Shown: positions 47,183 through 58,673 of the stretch, one piece after another
Numbering within the stretch: the first letter of the stretch is position 1
Layout: each line of letters opens with the position of its first letter
Position numbers and translations under genes: made by a program
Notes under the pieces: generated by a model
What the model saw: the letters and a program-made list of their open reading frames with translations, nothing else
What the model was told of the DNA's origin: nothing
Databases searched by the model: none
Origin: Clitopilus passeckerianus
Taxonomy: Eukaryota; Basidiomycota; Agaricomycetes; Agaricales; Entolomataceae
Direction: 5' to 3'
NCBI GenBank assembly: GCA_944990035.1
Contig: CALYLX010000040.1
Coordinates: 434,001 to 498,000, forward strand
Length of the DNA stretch: 64,000 bases

Positions 47183-50061
47183 ATGGCATCCTGGGCACCA
47201 CGATACGCCTCACCTCCCCCTGTAGAATACCCGTACAACGCTCAGAAGAATGCCTTGAGCGACTTGCCCGGAGTCAGCTATGCGTTGGAGCTGTTCCTTG
47301 CCTCACATATGCACGAGAGCGAGGATTACTGCAACAAGAGCGATGAGAAGAAGGAGAGGATGTACTTTGCAACCGGATATGGCTTGATACAATGTGTCAA
47401 GGGCCTCATGTCCTATGCCGATGAGGTATGCCGTTGTCGCTTCACTCATCTCCGTAGGGACACTTGTTGACTCGAACCGAACAGGACCTTTTGGCTGGTA
47501 TCCACCATACAAAGCATGGAAATCTCATTGCGTCTCAACATCGCAAGAGACATGGATTCTTTGGCTCGGTTTGGAGTCATACTGGCCTCAGCAACCAGTC
47601 GGCGTTCATTAAGAGCATGACCCCCATGGAACGACATGCGGAACTCACTTTCGCTGAGAGCTTGTTTGAAAAGGTCTGTCTTCAATGCTTGCTTTCGATT
47701 CTGCGCAGTGCTGATATTTTACAAAGGCGCTACTGGGTATCGTCTACTCTGGCGACTGGCTCGCTTTCATCAAAGAAGCGTATGTTACTCCACACCTTTC
47801 CCACTGAGCCATTCTGACCATCCCCACTCATCCAGACTTAACATGCGAACAACCATAACCGTGTACCGTCAGCTGCAAGCCTTCATAGAGGAAGCAGACG
47901 CAGCGTACGCCGCTTCCCTCGCACGAGGTGACTCACCCACTTCCTCTGCCTCATCTTCCTCCACCGACCTCAGCACCCCGGCTTCCTTCTCTTCTGCCAA
48001 TTCGAACTCACAAAACTCAGATGGAACGCGCGCCACTGAATCCACCGCCCCCACCTCCGAGGCTGACACCGTCTCGCAACCTGCTACCCCGAAGAAGGCA
48101 AAGAAGCAACGCGTTGAGGATCCGTCCATTGACGCTCACTTCAGGTCGGGTGTATACCTTGGCGCGGGGATGTGCAATATCATCCTCTCGCTCATGCCTG
48201 GTAAACTCCAGACACTTGTTGAGCTGTTTGGCTACCACGGCGACCGCAAGGCAGGACTGGAGCTGCTGATGCGAGCTGGTGGGTGGGACGCTGATGAGGC
48301 TGAGCCTTCTGTTAGTACCTGTAAGCAACCCTTTTTTCCTGCCTTTACAAAGGACAATATACTGATGATATGCCCTCCATTCCAGCTGAAGAAGGCGTCC
48401 GCCGCTCTATCTGTGACATGGCTCTCCTCATTTTCCACCTCGTCCTCTCCTCCATCACCGTCGAATGTATCGACATCCGTGTCGCAGCCCGCATTCTCGA
48501 GTGGAACCTCAAACGATACCCCAACGGTGTATTCTTCCTCTTCGGAGCAGGCCGCCTCGCCATCCAACGCTCCCAACCTCGAGAAGCCATCATGTACTAC
48601 TCCAAAGCACTCAAGTCGCAGACCCAGTACAGGAATCTGCATCACATCAGTTTCTGGGAGATCGCGATGGCACGGCTGTCCCTCTGGGAGCTTGGAGAGA
48701 AGAGGGGAAAGAAGAACGGGCAAGGTGTTAAGTCTGTTGAGAAGAAGGAGGTAGAGAATGGAAGGCAGGGGTCAACTGAGATCACGGAGGTTTGTGAGGT
48801 TAAGGAACAGGACGTCAAGGTTACTGAGGAAGAAGAGGAGTGGGCTGATATTAAGGACGACGTCAGTGGAAGTGCTGGGTGCTGGAGGTTGTTGGAGAAG
48901 GAGGCTACTGTTCGTCTTTCCACTTTTCGTATTGTCTCCTGACACTAATTTTAGTTTTGAATAGTGGTCCAAGGCTATCTACACCTACGGCCTCGCTGTC
49001 TGCCTCCTTGAGGAGTGGGACACTGATGTAGATCTCAAGGACGACAAGGCGCGAGAGAAGGCCCGCAGCGACAGGAAGAAGGAAGCTGCCAAGTTGATGG
49101 AACGAGTACCCGGCTTGAGGCAGAAAATCGCCGGAAAGTCGATTCCTCTTGAGGTATGTCCTTCCTCCAACTTCCCTACAAATCATGCTCATCAATCTTC
49201 ATCCAGAAATTCGTCGCCCGCAAAGCCCGCAAATTCTCCTCCCAATCCAACCGTCTTGCTCTCCCCGCTCTCGAAATGGGATACATCTTCCAATGCATCG
49301 CACACGCACCTCGCTCCGTCATCCTGGGCAAGATGCTTCCTGAGGTCCGGGATTTCATCAGCCACATCGAGCAATACAAGCCCGGCGCCAAGTCACCCAC
49401 TCCGGACAGCGGGAAGAAGCGCAAGTTTAGCTTGGGCAAGAAGGAAAAGGCGGGTCCGGATGCGTACGAGGGAGGAGCTGACGAGTTCTGGGATGATTAT
49501 TGTCTTGCTGTGTTCTTGGAGGGCGTGTGTTTGAGGTATCTGGCGTACCCGGTTAGTCTACTTCCTTCCAAAGTTTGCTCGAAAATGGGACTGACTAGTG
49601 GTTATTTGATAAGGACCCCGACGCAGTCCTAAATCCCGATGATGTTGTTACCATGTCCAAGGAAGAGGCTGAGAAAGGCGCTGAGGCTGCGTTCAGACTC
49701 GTCTTCGAGAATGGGCCCCAGATTGAGTTGGATCATCACCTGGTGTACTTCGCTCGTATGTGCCTTCTCTGCATCTCCACTTAACCTTGCTCATGTGAAA
49801 TATATCAGACTACGAACTCGGAAGGCTGCTGGCATGCAAGGAAGACGTAGAAGGTGCAAGAAGAGAGTTTGATCTCGTCTTGGGCGGCAAACATCTGGAG
49901 GTTGGGCCAAGCGGCAAGAAGGGCAAGTACAGTCTGGAGGTGAGCCTTCTCAGTTCCTTTATTCGAGCACATTTCTAATCGTTCTCTTCTTTCAGAACGC
50001 ACTCCACATACGGACACATGCTGCTATGGATGCACTTGAGAACAGTCGGAAGAGGCTCTGA
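47183..50061 (+). CDS. IML2/TTC39-type TPR protein (outer mitochondrial membrane, DUF3808)
   Basis: About eleven exons, starting MASWAPRYASPPPVEYPYNA. Recognisable blocks are YFATGYGLIQCVKGLMSYAD, FGSVWSHTGLSNQSAFIK, MERHAELTFAESLFEK, ALLGIVYSGDWLAFIKEA, the central YLGAGMCNIILSLMPGKL with LLMRAGGWD, PNGVFFLFGAGRLAI, and the TPR helices LEMGYIFQCIAHAP and HHLVYFAHYELGRLLACKED. The end is AAMDALENSRKRL. This order is that of yeast Iml2 and animal TTC39 proteins, which have TPR-like repeats; yeast Iml2 takes part in clearing lipid-droplet-linked inclusion bodies. Two Ser/Glu-rich spacers (near exons 5 and 6) are longer than the core family needs. The reading frame is intact. Confidence 0.87.
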
Positions 50062-50931
50062 ACGATCAAATAGTTCGGACAGGGCATGGATCTGGATGTC
50101 GTGGTTATCTATTCACTAAGCTATTACTATTTCTTGGATTCTTCGTTGCGATCTTGACCCTGACTGGCTCCCTTGTCAAATTACTTATTGTTCAAGATTA
50201 TTCGTGTACTATGTAACATAGCACAAGGAAACAATAAATGTTGTGTACTGCGATGAGTCAAATTCTCGAAAATTGGAATGGGGATATCACCTTCACCTGA
50301 TAAAATAACAAAACTTCTCCTTCAATTGAATCAGTTCTCTGCTTCGGTTTTCATACCCAGTGTGAGCAAAAGTGCCCGCTTCGTCTGAACTCTGGGAAAA
50401 TTCAGCTCACGGGTGCCAGATCCTCCTCCTAAACACCTCGAAACCGCGTCGATGACGCAGTTGACCACAGTTGCTTCCGAAGGGCTCGGTTGATTCTGTC
50501 AACGGTTGCATACCCGAACTCAGGGACCCTTTGCAGTTGACAAAAGGTTAAACGCACACCTCGACCAACAGCAGCTTGACCCAAGAATCTGTATAATCGC
50601 AGAGGTCGTGAGCCAGCTCACTGTGCTTAATCGAGAAAACATTCGACTAGGTGCACAAAGCGGCGCGGGATTGGGATGTTGAGAGACTGCTTTGCCTCAC
50701 CCTTCTGAAACAGGCGCTGGTCAAAACAAACGGAAGAATTGCAGAAGGCTGGATCACTGGGGAGGCGTAGCCTCCCTGGATGATCGAATCATCGGCACGA
50801 ACAGTTTGTTTTACACGAGGCGGGTACCTTGTCCCTCTCAGGTTCCTTCGTAATGCATTCAATAACCTGGTTAACGATATCGCGTCCTCTCTCCTTTCAC
50901 TCCACGCTCCTTTTCACTTTCTTTCCTCCAA
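50062..50931. other. Intergenic, no gene seen
   Basis: 3' flank of the IML2-like gene and promoter of the membrane-protein gene. Short open frames only. Confidence 0.4.
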
Positions 50932-52700
50932 ATGCCTTCTTACACGTATACTGTTGAGGATTATTCGCCATTGATCACATATTCCTCCGGCTGGAGTCAA
51001 GGCACGAGTAGTAGCGACAGCTTCGCATTTCGGTCAATCCTACTTCATTTCGTTCGCTGCTGGCAGGATGACTGACTTTTGACAGATATTCCCAATCATC
51101 ATTCCAGGCAACGAATGTCGCAGGATCGACCGCCCGATTCTCATTCAATGGAACCGGCGTGCAGATATTTGGAGCGAAGCGGCCCAACCATGGGCTGTAT
51201 CAAGTCACAGTAGATGGGAATGCCAGCAACCCGTTGAACGGACTCGCCGCCGGCAATTCCTTCCAGGCCATTCTGTTCGAAGTCCATAATTTGCAACTGG
51301 GCGAACATGATGTTATCGTCGCAAATTTGGACCAGAACAAATACTTGGATATAGACTTTGTGCGTCTTCCTTGCTGCCATTTCACATATTGTGTCTAATC
51401 ATCAGTATCCTCTAGGTCACCATAGACGGCGTAGTGGGCTCCGGGAGCGGAAACGTCTTTGTCAACACCGTTCAAGACTCAGATCCAAGCTTCTCATATC
51501 TTCCATCTGACAACGCGTGGTCAGGTGGCCCCAACAACCTGGGGACCTTCTCTGGGTCCAGTGGACAGTATGTCACATCCCCTTCTCTACAACATCTACA
51601 GCTAAACTTGATGATCCAGCGTTACCTCCAGCTCAGGGGCTTCCGTTAGCTACGCTTTCACCGTGAGTTCCTCATTTACCTATTTTCCTTTCCTTGGTAC
51701 AAACTCACTTTCTTGACGTTCGTTAGGGAGACGGCGTCTCATTGCACGGACCACTTAGCATCGATGGCGCCCCTTACTCAGTCCAACTCGACGGGAAAAC
51801 CATGCTGAACTCCACAACGATCAGAGATCGTTACTGGCCTCAAGCACTCCTCTTTCAAGGCATGAACCTAGGCGAAGGCAAGCACAACATGCAGGTCTTC
51901 TATCAATCCACTGCTTCGGGGCAATTATTCGCCGTTGACTACGCCAACGTTTATTCGACTTCTCAATCAAGGTAAGTTGGCATTACGGTATTGTTGCATC
52001 CCGCCCTAATTCTCCTTCAAGTTCAAGCACGGGAAGTTCTGGTGGTCTCTCTGCGGGTGCTGCTGCCGGCATCACAGCAGCAGCTTTCATTATCCTCGCA
52101 CTAATTGGTGCAATCGCATTCTTGTTGAAGCGCAAACGACAACCGTCTCAGAAAGAAGCTGTTGAAAAGACCGGCACTACGCCTCTCATGCATCACCAGG
52201 AATTTACCCATCCGGATTCGCAGGCGGCATTGCCCCGTTCTCAGTTTGGATCTGTTGTTTCGCATGGCAATCCAGGGTATCATGCACACCCATCCACCCC
52301 AGAAATGTCATCAGGATACTTGCCCACAGTCGCCACGCCAGGGCACAGCTATGTGGACTCAATTCCGTTGAATGCGATGGCGACCAGGCTTGAATGGAGG
52401 CCAACAACTGCCGAGGACGATGGTGGCCAGAGGGTGAGTGCTATCATTACCTGTTCTTCTCAGCCGTGGCTGAACTATGCGAAAATATAGATGACGGCCG
52501 TTGTTGACCCAGTACCACGCAGGGATAGCCCTAACGGACTTCCTCAGAGACTGGGACCAAATGGCTATCCGTTGGAAAAGCGTTCTCGGAACGAACTTCA
52601 TGCCGTTTCTAACGCCGATGGCGGGGTTGGCTCCTCGGACCAGTTTAATCCTCCAGGCTATGCCCAGACAATACAATCAGAAGGAAGACGTTTCGTTTAG
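50932..52700 (+). CDS. Basidiomycete single-pass membrane protein with two Ig/lectin-like ectodomain halves
   Basis: About seven exons starting MPSYTYTVEDYSPLITYSSG. The outer part has two related blocks: FQATNVAGSTARFSF then FNGTGVQIFGAKRPNHGLYQ and TVDG, and later SYAFTGDGVSLHGPLSIDG with YSVQLDGKTMLNS. This pair is common in mushroom membrane proteins of unknown role. A Ser/Gly stretch leads to one hydrophobic helix (AAAFIILALIGAIAFLLKRK), a stop-transfer basic run and a long cytoplasmic tail rich in Pro, Ser and His. No cleavable signal peptide is visible, so the first exon may be missing or the protein uses the helix for targeting. No enzymatic motif is seen. A role in cell-wall or surface sensing would be a guess. 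Confidence 0.78.
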
Positions 52701-53293
52701 ACTTGTTCCTCATGTATCAATTCTATATGCCCTAATTTAACAACAGAATTGGAAACCCATCCTTCTGTGATGCCAATCTACATTCCCAATACGATCTCAT
52801 CTCCTCGCTTTCGCTTCACACCTTCCTGAACCTCCATCCTAACCAATCCCCGGTCTGTAGACCCATTTCCCACCGGTTTCGGACGACGTGGGAGGAGCAT
52901 GAGCAAGGCTACTTGAGTCGATCACAGCCTAGACCGTCTTCACCCCAACTTGGCTCAATATTCAACGATTAACAACGTTATGTGACAGGGACCACTGTGT
53001 GCCAATGTCAGTATTACTATGACAGGTATAGGTAAATACCATGTGTTCAGCCTTTTGTTGCTGAGCCTTTCCAAACGTGTTGTGAGCATTCCCTGCAAGT
53101 AAATCAAAAGGGCCGAAAGCCAGGAGTTACCGATCTACTCTGCCAGAACTCACCCTGATTTGACCCCCATGAACGCCCAAAGACGTTCGGTATTGCGGGT
53201 GAGCCTTCAGCCAGTGTTCAATGCAGGCTATTGGAATAACTATCGATTCAAAAGCTTTCTGCACTTCTTGGAATTCTCCCCCTAGCCGTATAC
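52701..53293. other. Intergenic, no gene seen
   Basis: Between the membrane-protein gene and the SH3b gene. No open frame or repeat that I can support. Confidence 0.4.
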
Positions 53294-53772
53294 ATGGCTA
53301 TTGAGTGGATTTCTGTCAATGATAGTGACTTTGTGGAAATCGACGGCCATCGAAAAGCAGCTACAGGCAGCGTCTATGGCACAGTTTCCGCTCGGTATCT
53401 GAACTGTAGGAGCTGCCCTAGAACAGATTGCAAGATTGAAGATGTTTACAAGAACGGCAAGGTATGTTTTGAATGCTTTGAAAGGTAAGGCTCATAACCA
53501 AAGCTTTCCGTAGGTTGCTAAGCTTATCTGCGCTGCTTCTCGCCATACAACAACCGTCCACGGAAATCCGTAAGCAGTCGATCTCGCACTTGAAGCGCAG
53601 TCATCAAGCTACTTCATGATTCTAGGTGGTGGGATAAGACTTCAGATGGATGCTGGGTTTCTGAGGATTGGATGTTTTTCAGGGGTAAATTTGGCAGCCT
53701 CTAATGCATTGCTTAACACCTTAAATCTTTAATCTAGGATACTTTCCGCCCACATGTGACGAAAAGGCGTGA
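53294..53772 (+). CDS. Small SH3b-like domain protein
   Basis: Four exons (53294-53461, 53514-53569, 53626-53684, 53738-53772) give about 105 residues. The core TVSARYLNCRSCPRTDCKIE, then a lysine-rich turn with KVAKLICAASRH, and WWDKTSDGCWVSEDWMFF match a bacterial-type SH3 (SH3b) domain as found in fungal secreted proteins, where cysteines stabilise the fold. This protein has no signal peptide, so its place is unclear. SH3b domains often bind cell-wall peptides; the partner here is unknown. The stop is 164 bases from the end of the convergent NACHT gene at 53937. Confidence 0.72.
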
Positions 53773-53936
53773 ATTGCGTGGAATCGGAGCTATGTATCTC
53801 TCGCTGGTAGTACCTGGGTTACTCATGTAACGTAGTCCGTTTGTATTCATGTCAATTTCAACGACAAGTGACATCAAAGCTACTGTAGGTACGTTGACGA
53901 CTGAGAGTGTCGCCGATCAAATGAGGGTATTGTACG

Positions 53937-56145
53937 TTAACTTAAGGCCGAAAGCAATATGGGCTGGATCTTTATGAAAGGCGCGTTGTTCATGTAGCCT
54001 CGTTCGTACAGGTGTAGCCATATGCGAAGTTTGACCCTCCTTACCAACTGTTGGAGAAGGGGGCGATCTAGCTCTTCGTTACATTTCTACAAACAAAATG
54101 TTATTCACGTATCAGATAGAAAACGAGAAACGTACGCTAAGATATGATACCATGTGATAGCGAAGCTCCCCCGGAATGATCTCCAAACTGCGACGCTTTT
54201 CCAAGTCACCCATATGGATCCTCTTGAGATACTCGTAATACGGTGCTTCCTCTGCCTGTAATGTCACTGAGATCGCCTTCTCCAAATCTCTGCTTGGGCC
54301 AGCCAGGAACACGTTATACTGATACAACCAGTAACGCATTTGCCATATCCTGGGGAAGAGCTTTATCTCCGGATAAAGAGCTGTTTCATATAAAGAATCG
54401 ATGTGCGGGCATGTGCATCTGGCCAACCTAGGAAAAATGGGCCAGCTCGAGATGGGTCAAATAAGAAGTCGAGCAAGGTTGTGTGGTATAAAACGGGTCT
54501 CCCATCGCTGATCTTTAGGAGGGAATGTAATTTCTGCAAGTGCCAATTGAGTTCCTCCGTCCCAATGAAAAGCAGGTCTTCTAGATTGTGGTAACCCCTA
54601 TAGTTTAGATAGTGAAACTGTGGGTCGGAGTACCGGCCCCCGTCAATGGGTTGGAATGACACCCCGTCTATGGCAATTGAGAGGAGATCAATTGCTACTT
54701 CGAGTGTGCGGGGTCGTAAGGAGGAAAAGATGTGCTGATATATCTCATCTAGCGCTGCAGATGGATAGTACGTGTCGCCTATGTTGTCATTGAGACCCAT
54801 AATCGTCGTTAGACATTCCTCCACAGAATCACTAGACTTCAAATAGCCCACGACAACAGCCGCATAAACGAAAGTCCCAGACGCTCTTTCAACAAGAGTG
54901 GTCAAGACACCCGTTGGTGGCCAAGATGGTTTGTTGAGCCAAGGATGGGTATTTTTAATCGACAGGAACTCGGACTGCAAAAACCTCTCGATATCCTGAT
55001 CGATATCCTGTCGTGTATTCAAGTCGAGATGGGCTATATAAGGTTCAAATTCGGTCAGCTTGAAAATCTCGGAAATGTGGATCTCGGGTCTGCTGGCCAC
55101 AAGAAGGCGTAGGGGAAGGTTACGTTTCAGGATTACTGACCCAAAAACGTTTAACAGCTCGATTTGCTCTCGAGAATCGATGATCTCATCCAACCCGTCA
55201 ATTATGACAACCTTGGGGTTTGAAAGATATATCGAGGACTCGGATGTCAGGCTTAACAAGGGCCTTGCGATGAGCACAGTCACTTGCTCCTGAATTGTCT
55301 TGTCGAAAATCAAACGATCCATGTCAATGACTTTGCGGACATGGGTATCGAGACCCGGAAACGCCTGAGCCAGCTGGTAGACAATGGTTGGAACAACGTA
55401 GCGGTCTGTGTTACGATCCGGATCACTTTTCGATAAGAAAAAGGAGGCAGCAAGGTGCTGGGTAGCGTGCCACGTCTCAGCCAGGGTTTGCGCAATAGCA
55501 GATTTGCCTGTCCCTGCTGACCCACGCAGCCACATGATAGGTTTATGTTGTTCTATCGCCCAGTTGCCAATCTCCTTGAGAACTTGGATTCGAGTCTCGT
55601 TGTGGCATCTAGGTGGGCTGAATCGCTCGCCCGAGTTGTGTAGGGCCCTCGCAACGGCAAGATCATCGAGCATCCCGAGTCTGTCTGCTCGGGCAATACT
55701 TGAATAAGATACGAGTCCGTTGGGGGGTACTCACTCACCAAGATCGTGGTCTTCTTTCAACGTGATGTTGGGAGCTGATAGGTAGTGATAAAAACAAAGA
55801 GCCCCTGAAATTACGACGATTAGGACGCAAATGCTAATAATGCCTAGCCTATTGGTCAAACGAAGGCTTTCAAAGATGACTTTTGGGGGTCAACTTACTA
55901 TGTCCTGCATAGAGCTTCTTGACCTTGGTCTTCTCAGTGTACCGAGCCGCATTAACAGTACGCTGACCTAAACGTGATGAGGAGGTGCTTTGGAGATGAC
56001 TCTCCGTATAGCGTTGGGCTCGGATATGGTTATCACCCGTTATACAAATGGAAGAAGAGGTGCAATCGTTGATGTAGGAGTTAGTATTGATGAACTCTCC
56101 GCCGTAGATGGAGACAGAGTGGTGGGGAGGCTCCTGAGCGTCCAT
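53937..56145 (-). CDS. NACHT NOD-like receptor with a possible N-terminal membrane helix
   Basis: Model: exons 56145-55899, 55843-55739, 55684-54428, 54380-54136 and 54086-53937, about 667 residues. Exon 1 carries HSVSIYGGEFINTNSY. Exon 2, using the acceptor at 55844, reads IISICVLIVVISGALCFYHY, a good transmembrane helix; an acceptor at 55805 would drop it. Exon 3 has RALHNSGERFSPPRC, Walker A LRGSAGTGKSAIAQTL and Walker B VVIIDGLDEI, then the winged-helix end. The step at 54427-54381 is uncertain: it can be read as a 47-bp intron (GTTGGC to CAG) that restores the frame, or as a frameshift. No repeat domain follows, so the protein is short for an NLR and may be truncated. The trigger is unknown. 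Confidence 0.72.
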
Positions 56146-57042
56146 AGCAAAGCACCTGAAGAGCTGGGAGACGAAGGAAGAAAGGTGTGAAGATGCCCCT
56201 TATCATTAGCCCTTGGATTGTCACGGTGACGAATCAACGCACCGTTTTAGCTACCCATTACAACACTTGAAGAATATACGCAGACAATAGAATAAGAGGG
56301 ACGCCTTTCGTCTTTGGAAACCCTCCTGGTACTTTCGGGTTGTTTCGAGTTCAGTGGAGTTCAGATTTTACCCGATTAAGCGTTGTTGTTGAATACTCGG
56401 AGAGCTCGCTGATTTTCAGAAATCCTTCGCAATAGTGTCAACAAGAAACAATTGGCGGGAAAAAAGCTTACACAGCTTGTGCAGTGTGGTATCAAAACCA
56501 CAGTTCCTTGATCGTGACACGGATCGAGTGCCCACGTTCACCGCCAAAACAGGATGATTTTGACAGCGAGATTTCGTTCAGTGACCACTAGTAGTGACTG
56601 CCAATAAGTTGGAGCCCCATTTCGGACTCAAGCATAATGTACCTGTGTGGCGACCGTATTTACTCCTACTGCCCTGTTTGCCTTGTACGTAGACCCCTAA
56701 TCTACATTACACGGGAATTAACTTCATAACCGTTGCGGTCCTTATTCTCTCGTGCTGGCGAGCTGTCATCGCATTCATGCCTTAGAAGCATCTAGCCTCT
56801 ATTGTCCACGCGTATAACGCCTTCCTTCGGAATTATCCACAAACACGTAGTTTAGGTGCATAAGCAGAGGGAACCAGCTGAGTGGGTAGCCAGCGGCTCC
56901 TGTCTTTTCGTAGTTTGACGCTATATTCGTTTATCAGTTTCTCATCCCAGCAAAACCAACGAGTAATCACGTACTTCGGGATAGATTGAGCTCCCTGCTA
57001 CCCCGTTCGTTCTTAGAATCACCACCATCATGATTCTCCTCC
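56146..57042. other. Intergenic, no gene seen
   Basis: Promoter side of the NACHT gene (minus) and 3' end of the SUMO-motif gene (minus). Only short anonymous frames. Confidence 0.4.
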
Positions 57043-58673
57043 TTAGTCAGGCTCCACCTTCACCCTCTTCACAGTAGCTCTGCTAACCCGTTCGTCGTCC
57101 TCCGGTTCCCTCTTGACGCCTCCCTGAGCCATCATTCTAGCCAAGCGCGGGTCTCTTGACCTATCATACACCGTGCCCGAAGGAGCAGGAGGAGCACGAG
57201 CAGGGGGGATGCTGGGTATCCGACTGGAATTGAGTATGGGGAATGAGTCCTGGGGTTCTGCTTTGACTCGGACTCGCTGTGGGGAAAGTGGGAGAGAAGG
57301 ATCCCTGGGCTCAGATTTGATCCTTATAGGGTTCATAGAGGGTTGAGGAGTTCCATGTTCTGTGGCGAATGTCATTGACCTCCCCCTAAAGTCTCCGAAG
57401 GGGTTTGTATCTATGCATAGTTTAGTCAAAATCGGATTGGGGGAAGATGATGAGCATACCTTCGACAAGCTCGTTCTTCACTCTCACTACTACTTGAGGT
57501 TGTGAAACCGGCGGCGAGGCTGCACGAGAATCTGCTGAGTCCGCCAGCCCAGAGAGGTAATTATCCGGTAGCCCAGCGAACGCAGCCATGAGTTCGGCCG
57601 AAGGCTCATATCCGGGGTGGTGTTCACTAGCCACTTCTTGAGCCTCTTCCTCTTCATCTTCGTAATCGGGTAAAGGTGTAGGTGAAGAACGGGTGAAGTG
57701 AGGTAATGTGGTAATGTTGGGTTTGGCCTCCTCTTCTTCAATCTTGACTCGCGTACGAGGTGGTGAATCAACAAGTTCTTGTTTCACGATGGGTGAATCT
57801 TCGGGTTCTTGCTTCACCCTTGCGGGAGGAGGTGACGGCAGAGTGGGCGTGGGAGGCACCTCTGCCGGAGGTCCTGCCCCCATAAGAGGCTTCATATCGA
57901 TATCGATACTGGTGAGGAAGTCGTCTACTGTAGCTAGTCGTGCCTGATATCAGAAGCAGAAGATTGAGGACTAGATGAAGGACTGACCATTTGGCTCCCG
58001 CTGTGGATCTAGCCCCTCTTCTTTGACTGGCAAAGAAGGGCTCTGCTCCCTCTTTGGCGTCGCTGAATCTCTGGCTGGATTCCTTGGGGGAATGGCATAT
58101 GGCACCTCCATCCCAGGGATCGGTGCAGGTCCAGAGGTTGGGTATGGACTTTGTATTGGAAAATTCCTTGGAATGCTATCGTAGATTGGTATATTGGTTT
58201 TCCAGCCTCTTTGTCCAGGCTCGAGGTATTTCGCAAAATTGTAGTCGTAAACGAACGATACGCAGTCTCGAACGGTTTCATTCCATGGAGGAGACAGGAA
58301 TTCCTCCCATACGTGTGAGCCAAGATATTGAGAGGTGTTGAACTGGGTGGAAAACTCGAGGATGAGATTCTGGTGCTAAAGGATTGCTTGAGAGTCAACG
58401 TCGGAAGAAGAGGCTTTTCCAATGATTCCATACCTGCTTATGAGTATACACTACATCCACTCTCATATGCTCAAAGTCATCCGATAGCATGATCTCAAAC
58501 CAAGCAGCAACATTGTTGATAAAATTTGGATGTCCTGGTTGACCCCATGGATTGACGACAACGAGGTAAGTTGCCTCTGCTTCGCGGACCTAGAACACCG
58601 GCTCAATACACCTGAAGCCGGGTATACAGATCCAAAGACATACCTTGTTCTTATTTTTGTTCTTCTTGCCCAT
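57043..58673 (-). CDS. Disordered protein with many SUMO-consensus motifs, unknown family
   Basis: Five exons (58673-58644, 58589-58434, 58375-57988, 57933-57460, 57410-57043) sum to 1416 bases, about 471 residues. It opens MGKKNKNKNK, a basic run, then a folded-looking block (TYLVVVNPWGQPGHPNFINN, then HMRVDVVYTHKQHQNLIL and VWEEFLSPPWNETVRDCV). The rest is proline-rich and acidic, probably disordered. Eight hydrophobic-Lys-x-Glu sites occur: VKQE twice, VKIE, VKNE, IKSE, VKAE, VKRE and VKVE, several followed by Pro and an acidic residue. This is the SUMO acceptor consensus with a negative patch, which points to a nuclear, regulated protein. I know no family for the N-terminal block. Confidence 0.7.

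Noticed and set aside
47928..48269. Proline-rich frame overlapping IML2-like exon 5
   Set aside because: Out of frame with the conserved blocks on both sides; low-complexity shadow.
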